A stretch of DNA of 9,593 nt from Acidobacteriaceae bacterium. GTDB taxonomy: Bacteria > Acidobacteriota > Terriglobia > Terriglobales > Acidobacteriaceae. Below the pieces are notes generated by a model that had not been told where the DNA came from, searched no databases, and worked only from the letters and a program-made list of their open reading frames with translations. Each line of letters begins with the position of its first letter. Position 1 is the first letter of the stretch. Positions 1-6,435 of this stretch are shown here, one piece after another. Where the stretch lies: NCBI GenBank assembly GCA_003166055.1, contig PMWR01000468.1, positions 5,594 through 15,186 of the forward strand, given 5' to 3'. Made by a program: the position numbers and the translations under genes.

Positions 1-987
1 TCGGTAAGTTTCGTGCCCAATGACACGGTCGACTACGTGGGCACTACGGCTTCGGTGTCGATTACCGTCAATCAGGCCCAATCCACCGTCACCTGGTCGA
101 ACCCCGCCGCCATCCCGTATGACACGGCACTCGGCAGCGCGCAGTTGGATGCGACCGCATCGGTGCCGGGAACCTTTACTTACACCCCTGCGCTCGGAAC
201 AATCCTCACCGCTGGCCCACACCAGCTTTCTGTGAATTTCGTGCCGAGCGACAGTGTCGACTACCTTGGCGCCACGGGTTCTGTCTCGATCACCGTTAAT
301 CAGGCCGCATCCACCGTCACCTGGTCGAACCCCGCCGCTATCACATACGGCACAGCGCTCGGCAGCGCTCAATTGAATGCGACCGCTTCGGCGCCGGGAT
401 CATTCACCTACACACCCGCTCTCGGAACACTCCTCACAGCCGGTTCGCACACTCTGGCTGTCAGTTTCACACCCACCGATCCCGTGGATTACTCTTCAGC
501 CACGGCCAGCGTTTCGATCCTCGTCAACCAGGCCACCCCGGTCATTACCTGGACCCCGCCTGGTGCGATTACCTATGGGACGGCTCTTGGCGCATCTCAG
601 TTGGACGCCACGGCGTCGACTGCCGGGACTATGAACTACACCCCAGCGGCAGGAAATGTGCTCGGCGCTGGACCGCAAACTCTGAACGTGAGCTTCACGC
701 CGTCCGACACCGTCGACTTCACCACGGCGACCGGTTCCGTCCCGCTCCAGGTCAATCAGGCCACACCGGTAATCACCTGGTCGAACCCAGCCCCCGTCAT
801 CTACGGGACTCAACTCAGTGCGACGCAGTTGAATGCGACAGCGACCCCGGCCGGCGGCGCCTTTGCCTACGCGCCTCCGCTGGGCACCACGTTGCCTCTG
901 GGTACGCAAACCCTGCGCGTCAGCTATACCCCTGCGGATACGACCGACTACACAACAGCGTCGGCTTCGGTGACCATCCAGGTGACT
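1..987 (+). repeat. In-frame tandem repeat array, period 228 bp (76 codons), coding for Ig-like modules
   Basis: Each unit begins at a 'CAG GCC' codon pair preceded by an Asn codon, with boundaries at 73, 301, 529 and 757. The first three spacings are exactly 228 bases. The fourth complete unit is 231 bases, with one extra residue in its 'TPAGGAFAY' stretch. Bases 1-72 are the end of a fifth, partial unit, so the array probably continues upstream. Units 73-300 and 301-528 are the most alike (both keep 'STVTWSNPAAI' and 'YTPALGT'), pointing to the most recent duplication or gene conversion. Third-position differences show that the copies are not freshly made. Confidence 0.92.
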
Positions 988-1929
988 CCCGGCCTGGCGC
1001 TCTCCTCGATTCAGCCATCGAGCGGGAGTTACGGAAGCTCCGCGACAATCATTACGCTCACTGGTACTGGATTCACCGCGAACGCCATCGTCCAGCTCAA
1101 CGGGACCACAATCCCCAGTTCGTATTCCAGCCCAACCCAAATCACGGCGCAAGTACCCGCCAGCTTCTTCCAGCAGACGCAACCCGGCGCGATCACCGTA
1201 ACCAACCCATCAGCCGCATTGACCACGGCCCCCATCGACTTTACGGTCACCCTGCCGAATCTTCAAATAGCGTTCAGCGGGCCGAGTTCTGAACCGCCGG
1301 GACAACAACCAGGCATCAACCTGCAATTCCTGGCAGGGTATCCGCTGCCGCTTCAGGCAACGCTGACACTGACTGTCCAGCCGGCAACCCCCGGCGGCCC
1401 TGTCGATCCCGCCGTACAGTTCTCCACCGGCGGCACCACGCTCACCTTCGTGGTCCCCGCAAACTCCACCACCATTCCTGCAATCCAGCTCCAGACAGGC
1501 ACTTTGCCAGGCACGATCACGGTGACCCTCACGCTTGAGTCAGGCGGTCAGGACTTCACGCCGGCTGGATTGCAGCCAGTCGTGATCGATGTCCCGCAAA
1601 GCCCTCCAGTCATCACCAGCGTGAGCCTCACACGCAACGGCGACACTCTCACAGTGACCGTCCAGGGTTACTCCAGCTCGCAGAGCATGACAAACGCTGT
1701 TTTCAATTTCACCCCGGTTCCAGGTGAAACCGTCAGCACTCCGCAGGTAACAATCGACGTAAGCACGGAGTTTTCGGGTTGGTACTCGCAGGCTGCTTCG
1801 ATTCAATACGGAAGCGCCTTCTCGTATACACAAGTCTTCCAGGTGGTCCCCGACGCGTCCAGCATTGGAACCGTGAGCGTGACGCTAACCAATTCCCAGG
1901 GCTCATCGAACACTGTGACTGCAAATTAG
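1..1929 (+). CDS. Large repetitive Ig-like (MBG-type) surface or secreted protein, C-terminal part
   Basis: The reading frame is open from the first base to a TAG at 1927-1929, so the 5' end lies outside the window; the ATG at 13 is internal. From the N-terminal side the visible 642 residues hold one partial and four complete Ig-like repeats of 76-77 residues (to about base 987), then an IPT/TIG-like domain (about 1003-1250, starting 'SSIQPSSGSYG'), and a C-terminal beta-rich region in which 'PVITSVSLTRNGDTLTVTVQGY' type sequence resembles tails seen on other acidobacterial Ig-repeat proteins. No catalytic motif, membrane segment or LPXTG-like anchor is visible. Such proteins are usually exported and thought to be structural or adhesive, but neither substrate nor partner can be read from the sequence. 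Ser, Thr, Ala and Pro dominate and cysteine is absent, as expected for an extracellular beta-sandwich protein. The next gene starts within a few bases, suggesting co-transcription. Confidence 0.88.
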   Translation, partial: SVSFVPNDTVDYVGTTASVSITVNQAQSTVTWSNPAAIPYDTALGSAQLDATASVPGTFTYTPALGTILTAGPHQLSVNFVPSDSVDYLGATGSVSITVNQAASTVTWSNPAAITYGTALGSAQLNATASAPGSFTYTPALGTLLTAGSHTLAVSFTPTDPVDYSSATASVSILVNQATPVITWTPPGAITYGTALGASQLDATASTAGTMNYTPAAGNVLGAGPQTLNVSFTPSDTVDFTTATGSVPLQVNQATPVITWSNPAPVIYGTQLSATQLNATATPAGGAFAYAPPLGTTLPLGTQTLRVSYTPADTTDYTTASASVTIQVTPGLALSSIQPSSGSYGSSATIITLTGTGFTANAIVQLNGTTIPSSYSSPTQITAQVPASFFQQTQPGAITVTNPSAALTTAPIDFTVTLPNLQIAFSGPSSEPPGQQPGINLQFLAGYPLPLQATLTLTVQPATPGGPVDPAVQFSTGGTTLTFVVPANSTTIPAIQLQTGTLPGTITVTLTLESGGQDFTPAGLQPVVIDVPQSPPVITSVSLTRNGDTLTVTVQGYSSSQSMTNAVFNFTPVPGETVSTPQVTIDVSTEFSGWYSQAASIQYGSAFSYTQVFQVVPDASSIGTVSVTLTNSQGSSNTVTAN

Positions 1930-1942
1930 GATGGCAAACCCC

Positions 1943-2629
1943 ATGGCGAACACGATTCACTCATTAACCGGCGCACGGCTGCTCGCGCTGCTGGTAGCTT
2001 CGCTGTTGCTGCTGGAGCCGGCTGTACCTCTCTATGCCGAGGCGCTGCCTGAGGGTGCGCCCCCGGCCAGCCTGCAGATCGTGATTCTGGAAGGCGAAGG
2101 CGCGCTCAACAATATCCAGGAGCGCACGGCTCGCGAACCCATTATCCAGGTGCAGGACGAGAATCACAAGCCGGTAGCCGGAGCTGCCGTCCTCTTCGCA
2201 ATCCATGGTGCCACCGGAGGGGCCGGAGGCGCCTTTGCCGGTGGAGCTAGCTCGCTCTCGGTAGTCACCGATGCCAGTGGCATGGCACGGGCTGTCGGGC
2301 TCGTGCCCAACCAGATTTCTGGATCATGGCAGATCCAGGTCACCGCTTCCGTGGGCAAGGTGTCAACAACTACGGTGATCAACCAGAAGAACGTGACCCC
2401 CCCTACGCAAAATGCGAATCAGCCAAATCAAACGCCACCGGGGAAGCCGCCTTTTCACTGGCTATTGACGAAGCCGGCGATCATAGCGGCATCTGTAGCG
2501 GCGGCAGGCGTCGCCGTTGCTGTCGTAGTTGTGACCAGCAAGAGCAACACGGCGACCGTCACGACCGGGACCGGGACGGTCGGCCCGCCCTCCTCCGCCG
2601 TGCGCGCTGGAATCCGCTTTCGCTTCTGA
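1943..2629 (+). CDS. Exported protein with Big-1-like Ig domain and C-terminal hydrophobic segment
   Basis: This 228-residue protein has a Sec-type signal peptide (hydrophobic run at residues 12-30, likely cut after 'YAEA', residue 34). One Ig-like domain of the Big-1/carboxypeptidase-regulatory sort follows at about residues 44-147, with 'IQVQDENHKPVAGAAVLFAI' and 'TDASGMARAVGLVPNQISG' typical of the fold. A Pro/Asn/Gln-rich linker (151-170) leads to a hydrophobic Ala/Val segment (179-198) and a Thr/Gly tail ending in 'GIRFRF'. I prefer the ATG at 1943 because AGGATGG lies just upstream. The ATG at 1931 (four residues longer) starts one base after the previous stop and has no usable ribosome site. 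The gene directly follows the MBG-repeat gene and probably shares its transcript, so it may be an anchor or partner for that protein; this is inference. No known function was recognised. Confidence 0.8.
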   Translation: MANTIHSLTGARLLALLVASLLLLEPAVPLYAEALPEGAPPASLQIVILEGEGALNNIQERTAREPIIQVQDENHKPVAGAAVLFAIHGATGGAGGAFAGGASSLSVVTDASGMARAVGLVPNQISGSWQIQVTASVGKVSTTTVINQKNVTPPTQNANQPNQTPPGKPPFHWLLTKPAIIAASVAAAGVAVAVVVVTSKSNTATVTTGTGTVGPPSSAVRAGIRFRF

Positions 2630-2655
2630 CGGCGAGTCATCGCTGCTGACAGAGC

Positions 2656-2763
2656 TTGCTGAGAAACCTCGCCTTGACCTGGATGTGCGAAAGGGCACGA
2701 ATTCACAGGTTGCTGAGACACTCTATGGTGATGTGGATGTGCGAAAGGGCACGACTTCAGTCG
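2656..2763. repeat. REP-like direct repeat, two 54-bp units
   Basis: Two copies start at 2656 and 2710. Both begin TTGCTGAGA, and both carry the identical 20-base core GGATGTGCGAAAGGGCACGA at 2681-2700 and 2735-2754. The 16 bases between these blocks differ, as do the last nine bases of each unit. Constant blocks separated by a variable spacer of fixed length suggest an old duplication kept under selection, or two insertions of the same element. Only the second unit continues into a perfect palindrome; in the first the right arm has decayed. No gene is seen in 2630-2858. Confidence 0.85.
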
Positions 2764-2767
2764 TGCC
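2748..2767. repeat. Perfect REP-like palindrome (9-bp arms, 2-base loop)
   Basis: GGCACGACT at 2748-2756 and AGTCGTGCC at 2759-2767 are exact reverse complements around TC. I recognise this as a motif scattered through acidobacterial intergenic regions, often followed on the minus strand by CCTTTC, as here. It lies between the convergent plus-strand Ig gene and minus-strand EAL gene. It could form an RNA hairpin that stops or protects either transcript, although there is no long U-tract for a classical intrinsic terminator. Confidence 0.8.
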
Positions 2768-2790
2768 ATAAGCAACTCAAAGTGAGAGAG

Positions 2791-2804
2791 GGGGCTTTAG
2801 CCCC
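2791..2804. repeat. GGGGCT-tt-AGCCCC palindrome
   Basis: This is a perfect 6-bp inverted repeat around TT, 23 bases beyond the REP-like palindrome. A second pairing, CCCCG (2801-2805) with CGGGG (2816-2820), would compete with it. Together with the 2748-2767 palindrome it makes a composite, BIME-like structure about 54 bases upstream of the 3' end of the EAL gene. It probably serves as the mRNA 3'-end structure for the minus-strand transcript. Confidence 0.7.
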
Positions 2805-2858
2805 GCGCCATCTTACGGGGTGCAACCCTGATCCAAGCCCTTTTCAGCATGCCCGTCT

Positions 2859-4100
2859 TCAACCCTGAGCCGCAGCTTCCAGGCTGGGCGCCTGCCAGGA
2901 CTGCACGAAATTCATCGCCTTCTCGAAGGGCAGCGGCTTTGAAAAGAAGTAACCCTGGATGTACTCGCAGCCCATCGCCTGCAAACGCCTCGCGTCCTCC
3001 GCCGATTCCACGCCTTCCGCAATCACTTTCATGCCAAGGTTCTGCGCAAGCCCGATGATGGATTTGACCAGCACCAGGCTGCCCGGATGCGTCGACAAAG
3101 AGCGAATGAAACTCTGGTCGATCTTCAGCGTATCGATCGGGAAATAATGCAGGTAACTCAGAGAGGAGTAACCGGAACCAAAGTCGTCGATCGAAATATT
3201 GATGCCGATCTCGCGGCATCTTTCCAGCTCCGCCCGGGCAGCTTCGGGGGACGCCATCAGCAGAGTTTCCGTAATCTCGAGATGGATTTGAAGCGGATTG
3301 ACCTTCTTCTCTTCGATGGTCGCTTTCAGGTTACTGAAGAGAGCCGCCTCCGCAAAATCCTTCACCGAGAAGTTCACGCCGACGAACAGCGGGGCATCCA
3401 CAATCAGATCGGGTGAGGCCGCGGCCTGCAGCTTGATCGCTGCATCGCACGCCAAATTGAGTGCCAGACGCGACATCTCATTGATCAGCCCGCTCTCTTC
3501 CGCAACCGGGATAAAGATACCCGGCGATATCATGCCGTTGACCGGATGCGCCCAGCGCATCAGGGCCTCGAACCCAGCGATTTTCATTTTTTGGATGTCG
3601 ATGATTGGCTGGTAAAACAGCAGCAACTCATTTTGTTCCAGCGCGCGTTTCAGCTCGCTGTTCAGCCGGATCGCCGTGACCGCCGTCTCGTGGCTCGTGT
3701 CGCTGTTTTCGGCCGCTTCAACGGCGGGAGCCGAGGGTAGCACACGGATCGTGTCGGTGCGGGCAATCATGTCCCGATAGCGTGCGGTGATGACCCGCAT
3801 CACCATCTTCAGCACCGGGTCGGCGCTCTCCACTCTGTGCGCGAAATCCTCGCGCGTAATTTCCAGCACGGTACAGTCATCGAGAGCCCGCACCGTCGCC
3901 GTTCGCGGCTTGTCGTCGATCATTGCCATTTCACCGAGCAGCGAACCGGCGCCGCGCGTCCCGATCTGGATCAGCTGACCGCCGCGCTGAACAAGGATTT
4001 CGACATTACCGCTTTCGATAATGTACGCGCACTCCCCGCGCTCGCCCTCGCGGATGAGCGCCTCGCCCGGGCCGAAGAGCTTTTTGGTTACATTAGGCAT
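2859..4100 (-). CDS. Cyclic nucleotide-binding domain fused to EAL domain (c-di-GMP phosphodiesterase)
   Basis: This 413-residue cytoplasmic protein has no membrane segment. Residues about 8-105 form a CAP_ED/cNMP-binding domain whose phosphate-binding cassette reads 'GEMAMIDDKPRTATV' (56-70), keeping the Glu and the Arg that usually contact cyclic nucleotide. A Ser/Ala-rich linker leads to an EAL domain at about 150-400. The EAL signature is intact: EALMR at 178-182, Asn233, Glu265 and Glu268 in 'LEITE', 'IDDFGSG' with Asp305-Asp306, Lys326, 'AEGVE' at 361-365 and Gln382. It should therefore hydrolyse c-di-GMP to pGpG with Mg2+ or Mn2+. There is no GGDEF domain. The inferred role is to link a cAMP-like or other ligand signal to c-di-GMP turnover. 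The ATG at 4100 has an AAGGA site at 4105-4109, rather close (4 bases). The gene lies 67 bases downstream of the DUF885 gene on the same strand. Confidence 0.93.
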   Translation of the reverse strand: MPNVTKKLFGPGEALIREGERGECAYIIESGNVEILVQRGGQLIQIGTRGAGSLLGEMAMIDDKPRTATVRALDDCTVLEITREDFAHRVESADPVLKMVMRVITARYRDMIARTDTIRVLPSAPAVEAAENSDTSHETAVTAIRLNSELKRALEQNELLLFYQPIIDIQKMKIAGFEALMRWAHPVNGMISPGIFIPVAEESGLINEMSRLALNLACDAAIKLQAAASPDLIVDAPLFVGVNFSVKDFAEAALFSNLKATIEEKKVNPLQIHLEITETLLMASPEAARAELERCREIGINISIDDFGSGYSSLSYLHYFPIDTLKIDQSFIRSLSTHPGSLVLVKSIIGLAQNLGMKVIAEGVESAEDARRLQAMGCEYIQGYFFSKPLPFEKAMNFVQSWQAPSLEAAAQG

Positions 4101-4121
4101 ATCGTCCTTACCTGTCGCATC

Positions 4122-4151
4122 ATATTACGTCATTTTGCGCAGATGTGTCAG
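4122..4151 (-). promoter_or_regulatory. Candidate promoter for the cNMP-EAL gene
   Basis: Read on the minus strand, CTGACA (4146-4151) and TAATAT (4122-4127) are 18 bases apart. A better single hexamer, TATGAT (4119-4124), overlaps but would need 21-base spacing. The site lies in the 67-base gap between the two minus-strand genes, which has no terminator-like hairpin. The EAL gene could thus have its own promoter as well as read-through from the gene before it. This is pattern matching only. Confidence 0.28.
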
Positions 4152-4167
4152 AAGAGATTCCCTGGGT

Positions 4168-6000
4168 TCAGTGCCCTGGCGCCGCGGCAGGCACCTCGTC
4201 CAGAAATCGCCACGTGCTCTTGAAATCCGGTGTCAGTTTCTGGTTGGTCAGAATGGCCCGCAGCATCGCTACCGGCATCATGTTTTCCCTGAGAATCGCG
4301 TCATGATACTGCCGGTCCGTCATCGTCTTTGAGTCCACCAACTCATGATGCAGAGCGCGAAACTGCAGCGCGCCCAGCATATAGGCGCATTGATACAACG
4401 GGTCGTAGCTCCCGTTGACTGAGCGCCTGACCTCGGCGACCGCATTGTCGCGCTCGTGGCCCACTTCGTTTACCAGCAGGTCGACCGCCTGTTCCGGGGT
4501 CATGAGTCCCAGATGGAAGCTCAGCGAGAAGAGGATGCGCGCGCAGCGGTGCATGCGCCAGAACAGAGCTCCGACGCGCTGCTCCGGCGTGTGGTCGAAG
4601 CCATGATCCCAGAAAACCATCTCCCAATAGAAGGCGTTGCCCTCAATCCAGAAGCCGGTTTCAAACTGTTGCCGGTAGGGCCTGTAGCGCTCCGACATGA
4701 ACTCCTGCAGCCAGTGGCCCGGAATCAGCTCGTGAAAGACCGTGGCGTGCGAAAAGCCGGGGTTGTTGCCGCGCATGCTCATCATGCGCTCCTCAAACGT
4801 CATAGTGTCGGTTGGATAGCTGACGCTGATGACGTCGCCGCCGGTGAAGAACGGATTTACAAGCTGGCGCTCGGGCGACATCATCTCCATTCCATATGTC
4901 TCTTTGGCGAGCTCGGGTATGGTGACCAGATTGTTCTTCTCGGCGAACTCGATGCCCTCGATGGCCAGATCATGAATCAGCTGAGGCTGCTGGCCAGGCT
5001 CCACATACGAATCCTTCACTTTTTCCAGCGCCTTGCGCCAATCGTCTCCATAGCCCATATCGCGGCTGGCGCGAATCATCTCCTGCTTGCACCATGCCAT
5101 CTGCTCCCTGGCCATGGCGATCAACTCTTCCGGCGTGTAGGGGATCATCTCATCGTCTAACTGCGCCATCAACGCGGCGCGGCCTACCGGCACGCCGATG
5201 ACCGTGCTCTTGTCGTCCGGTGCAATGCCGGCCACTTTCTCGCGCAGAAACGCCGTGTAGTCCTTGATTCCCTGATCCACTTTTTTGTAAGGCTCGGCCG
5301 CCCACCACGTAACCGTGGGATCGTATCCGTCATAGAATGCAAACCACTGCTGAAGCTGTCTCCGCAGGCGGTCTGCATCTTCAGCGGCGTGCCACGCGGC
5401 AATGCGGTCTGGCCGGGAGACAGTTGGAGCCGTGTCCTTTTCCTTGCCCTGGTCTGTCTTTGCTTTGGGTGGGGCAAGTGTGGCTTCAAGTTTCTTGCGC
5501 TTTCCCGCGATGGCCGTGGCCATTGCGTTCAACTGGCTCGCGATCTGCTCGCCGTTGGCTGGTTCGACTCTCCGCCTTGCGTCTTCAAGCGAGAAGATAC
5601 CCGCCGCAAAAGGCAGCAGCGGTTCCACCTCTTTCCATTGCGCCTCATCGACCGCGCTGCGATGTTCCACGCGGTCCAGGTGGTTTTTCAGCAGCAGATA
5701 ATCAGCCTTGCCCTCCTGGTCCAGCGCCTCGAATTTCACCTCGGCAAGCTGTTGCCGCCATGTCGCCTGAAAATCGCTCATGCGCTGCCGTGTTGTAGGC
5801 GATAGCCGGTCTGTGTAGACTCGGCGCAGCGAATCCTGATCGGCGGAATAGCGCTCGATCAGCGCCCGCATCGAGTTCGCGGGAAAGTCGGTTGGCGTGG
5901 TTTGTGCAATTGCTTGCGCGCCTGCAACCGCAAACATCCAAGCGCTAAGACAGGTCAGTGCGGGCAGCTTCAAAATGGTTTTTGACGTAACACGGGACAT
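4168..6000 (-). CDS. Exported DUF885-family protein, probable zinc metallopeptidase
   Basis: This 610-residue protein has an N-terminal signal peptide (hydrophobic residues 10-30, likely cut near 'AQA' or 'AIA', residues 28-32) and no lipobox. It therefore probably acts in the periplasm or outside the cell. The DUF885 hallmark is clear: 'HELIPGH' at 423-429 (His423, Glu424, His429) followed by 'EGNAFYWE' from Glu453, the family's usual EGWA-x-Y-x-E block. Together these resemble a gluzincin-type metal site. The length is typical of the family. A Lys/Glu-rich, low-complexity insert at about 165-195 looks like a surface loop. Substrate cannot be read; peptidase activity is inferred from the motif. 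The ATG at 6000 has GGAGA about five bases upstream. It is divergent from the [2Fe-2S]/flavoprotein genes across a 162-base region and is the first gene of a likely two-gene unit with the cNMP-EAL gene. Confidence 0.9.
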   Translation of the reverse strand: MSRVTSKTILKLPALTCLSAWMFAVAGAQAIAQTTPTDFPANSMRALIERYSADQDSLRRVYTDRLSPTTRQRMSDFQATWRQQLAEVKFEALDQEGKADYLLLKNHLDRVEHRSAVDEAQWKEVEPLLPFAAGIFSLEDARRRVEPANGEQIASQLNAMATAIAGKRKKLEATLAPPKAKTDQGKEKDTAPTVSRPDRIAAWHAAEDADRLRRQLQQWFAFYDGYDPTVTWWAAEPYKKVDQGIKDYTAFLREKVAGIAPDDKSTVIGVPVGRAALMAQLDDEMIPYTPEELIAMAREQMAWCKQEMIRASRDMGYGDDWRKALEKVKDSYVEPGQQPQLIHDLAIEGIEFAEKNNLVTIPELAKETYGMEMMSPERQLVNPFFTGGDVISVSYPTDTMTFEERMMSMRGNNPGFSHATVFHELIPGHWLQEFMSERYRPYRQQFETGFWIEGNAFYWEMVFWDHGFDHTPEQRVGALFWRMHRCARILFSLSFHLGLMTPEQAVDLLVNEVGHERDNAVAEVRRSVNGSYDPLYQCAYMLGALQFRALHHELVDSKTMTDRQYHDAILRENMMPVAMLRAILTNQKLTPDFKSTWRFLDEVPAAAPGH

Positions 6001-6016
6001 GGAAATCTCCGAGGCC

Positions 6017-6030
6017 CAATGCAGGCATTG
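6017..6030. repeat. Inverted repeat CAATGC-ag-GCATTG in the leader of the DUF885 gene
   Basis: CAATGC (6017-6022) and GCATTG (6025-6030) are perfect reverse complements. GCATT (6025-6029) could alternatively pair with AATGC (6036-6040), giving two mutually exclusive small hairpins 17-40 bases upstream of the start codon. Any effect on translation is speculative; the stems are short. Confidence 0.4.
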
Positions 6031-6058
6031 AGCGGAATGCTTTCTTTTCCTGGCGTTC

Positions 6059-6087
6059 CTTGATATACAAGATATACAAAAATGTAC
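6059..6087. promoter_or_regulatory. Candidate operator and promoter elements in the divergent control region
   Basis: A 9-base tandem repeat, GATATACAA, occupies 6062-6070 and 6071-6079. The same stretch holds two overlapping dyads: CTTG-N5-CAAG (6059-6071) and TACA-AAAA-TGTA (6075-6086). TNGT/ACNA half sites of this kind are common among GntR (FadR-type) operators, a regulator class known to control hydroxyproline and sugar-acid catabolism, but no regulator gene is in the window. On the minus strand TTGCGT (6086-6091) and TATATC (6062-6067), 18 bases apart, could be the DUF885 promoter, so a bound repressor would block it. For the plus strand only a weak TGC-TAATAT (6124-6132) is seen. Confidence 0.35.
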
Positions 6088-6162
6088 GCAATTGGTGAAT
6101 CGTCCTCTGGTATTTGCGTATTTTGCTAATATACCCGGCCAGGACCCGAATGCAGAGCCATA

Positions 6163-6435
6163 ATGGGGAAGGGAATGGGATTGAACAACGGTGCCGGCTC
6201 CAGGTTCTCGATTACGATCAACGGCAAGCTAATTCCCGTAAACGAGAACACCAGCATCGCTGCCGCGATGGTGATGGCCGGCGAGCCCAGCCGGTTTTCT
6301 GTTCGCGGTACGGCCCGCGCTCCGTTCTGCGGCATGGGCATCTGCATGGAGTGCCGCGCTACTGTGAATGGCCGTCTGCACCAGCGAACCTGCCAATTGG
6401 CCTGTGCTCCGGGCATGGAAGTGGTGACCGGATGA
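6163..6435 (+). CDS. Small [2Fe-2S] subunit of an amino acid dehydrogenase (HcnA / D-hydroxyproline dehydrogenase gamma-like)
   Basis: This 90-residue protein has a ferredoxin-like fold: a beta-rich start 'FSITINGKLIPV', then the cluster motif Cys56-x4-Cys61-x2-Cys64-x12-Cys77 in 'CGMGICMECR...C'. This CGMG-x-C-x2-C pattern is typical of the small subunits that accompany HcnB/OoxA-type flavoproteins and the D-hydroxyproline dehydrogenase alpha subunit. It would pass electrons between the flavoprotein subunits and the respiratory chain. The ATG at 6163 is used here. The ATG at 6175 is a real alternative: GGGGAA just upstream is a better ribosome site and the first four residues do not look conserved. 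The stop overlaps the start of the next gene by four bases (ATGA), a sign of translational coupling. Confidence 0.87.
   Translation: MGKGMGLNNGAGSRFSITINGKLIPVNENTSIAAAMVMAGEPSRFSVRGTARAPFCGMGICMECRATVNGRLHQRTCQLACAPGMEVVTG

Noticed and set aside
1..987. Regular repeats considered as a CRISPR or satellite array
   Set aside because: The 228-base units are in frame throughout, encode Ig-like modules and have no spacer pattern.
496..1182. 228-codon minus-strand frame opposite the Ig repeats
   Set aside because: It is Arg/Gly-rich without any domain, arising from the codon bias of the plus-strand repeats.
2455..2775. Minus-strand open frame with repeated 'SCPFAHP' and 'VSQQ' peptides
   Set aside because: The peptide repeat is just the translation of the 54-bp REP-like DNA repeat, and the rest is opposite the Big-1-like gene. 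It is not a protein gene.
4101..4167. Terminator between the DUF885 and EAL genes
   Set aside because: No stem-loop with a T-tract was found in this 67-base gap, so read-through is considered likely.
6114..6431. N-terminal extension of the alpha flavoprotein to an ATG at 6114
   Set aside because: The extension overlaps the whole [2Fe-2S] gene in another frame and would place the Rossmann motif more than 100 residues from the start. The ATG at 6432 fits the family and the 4-base overlap.
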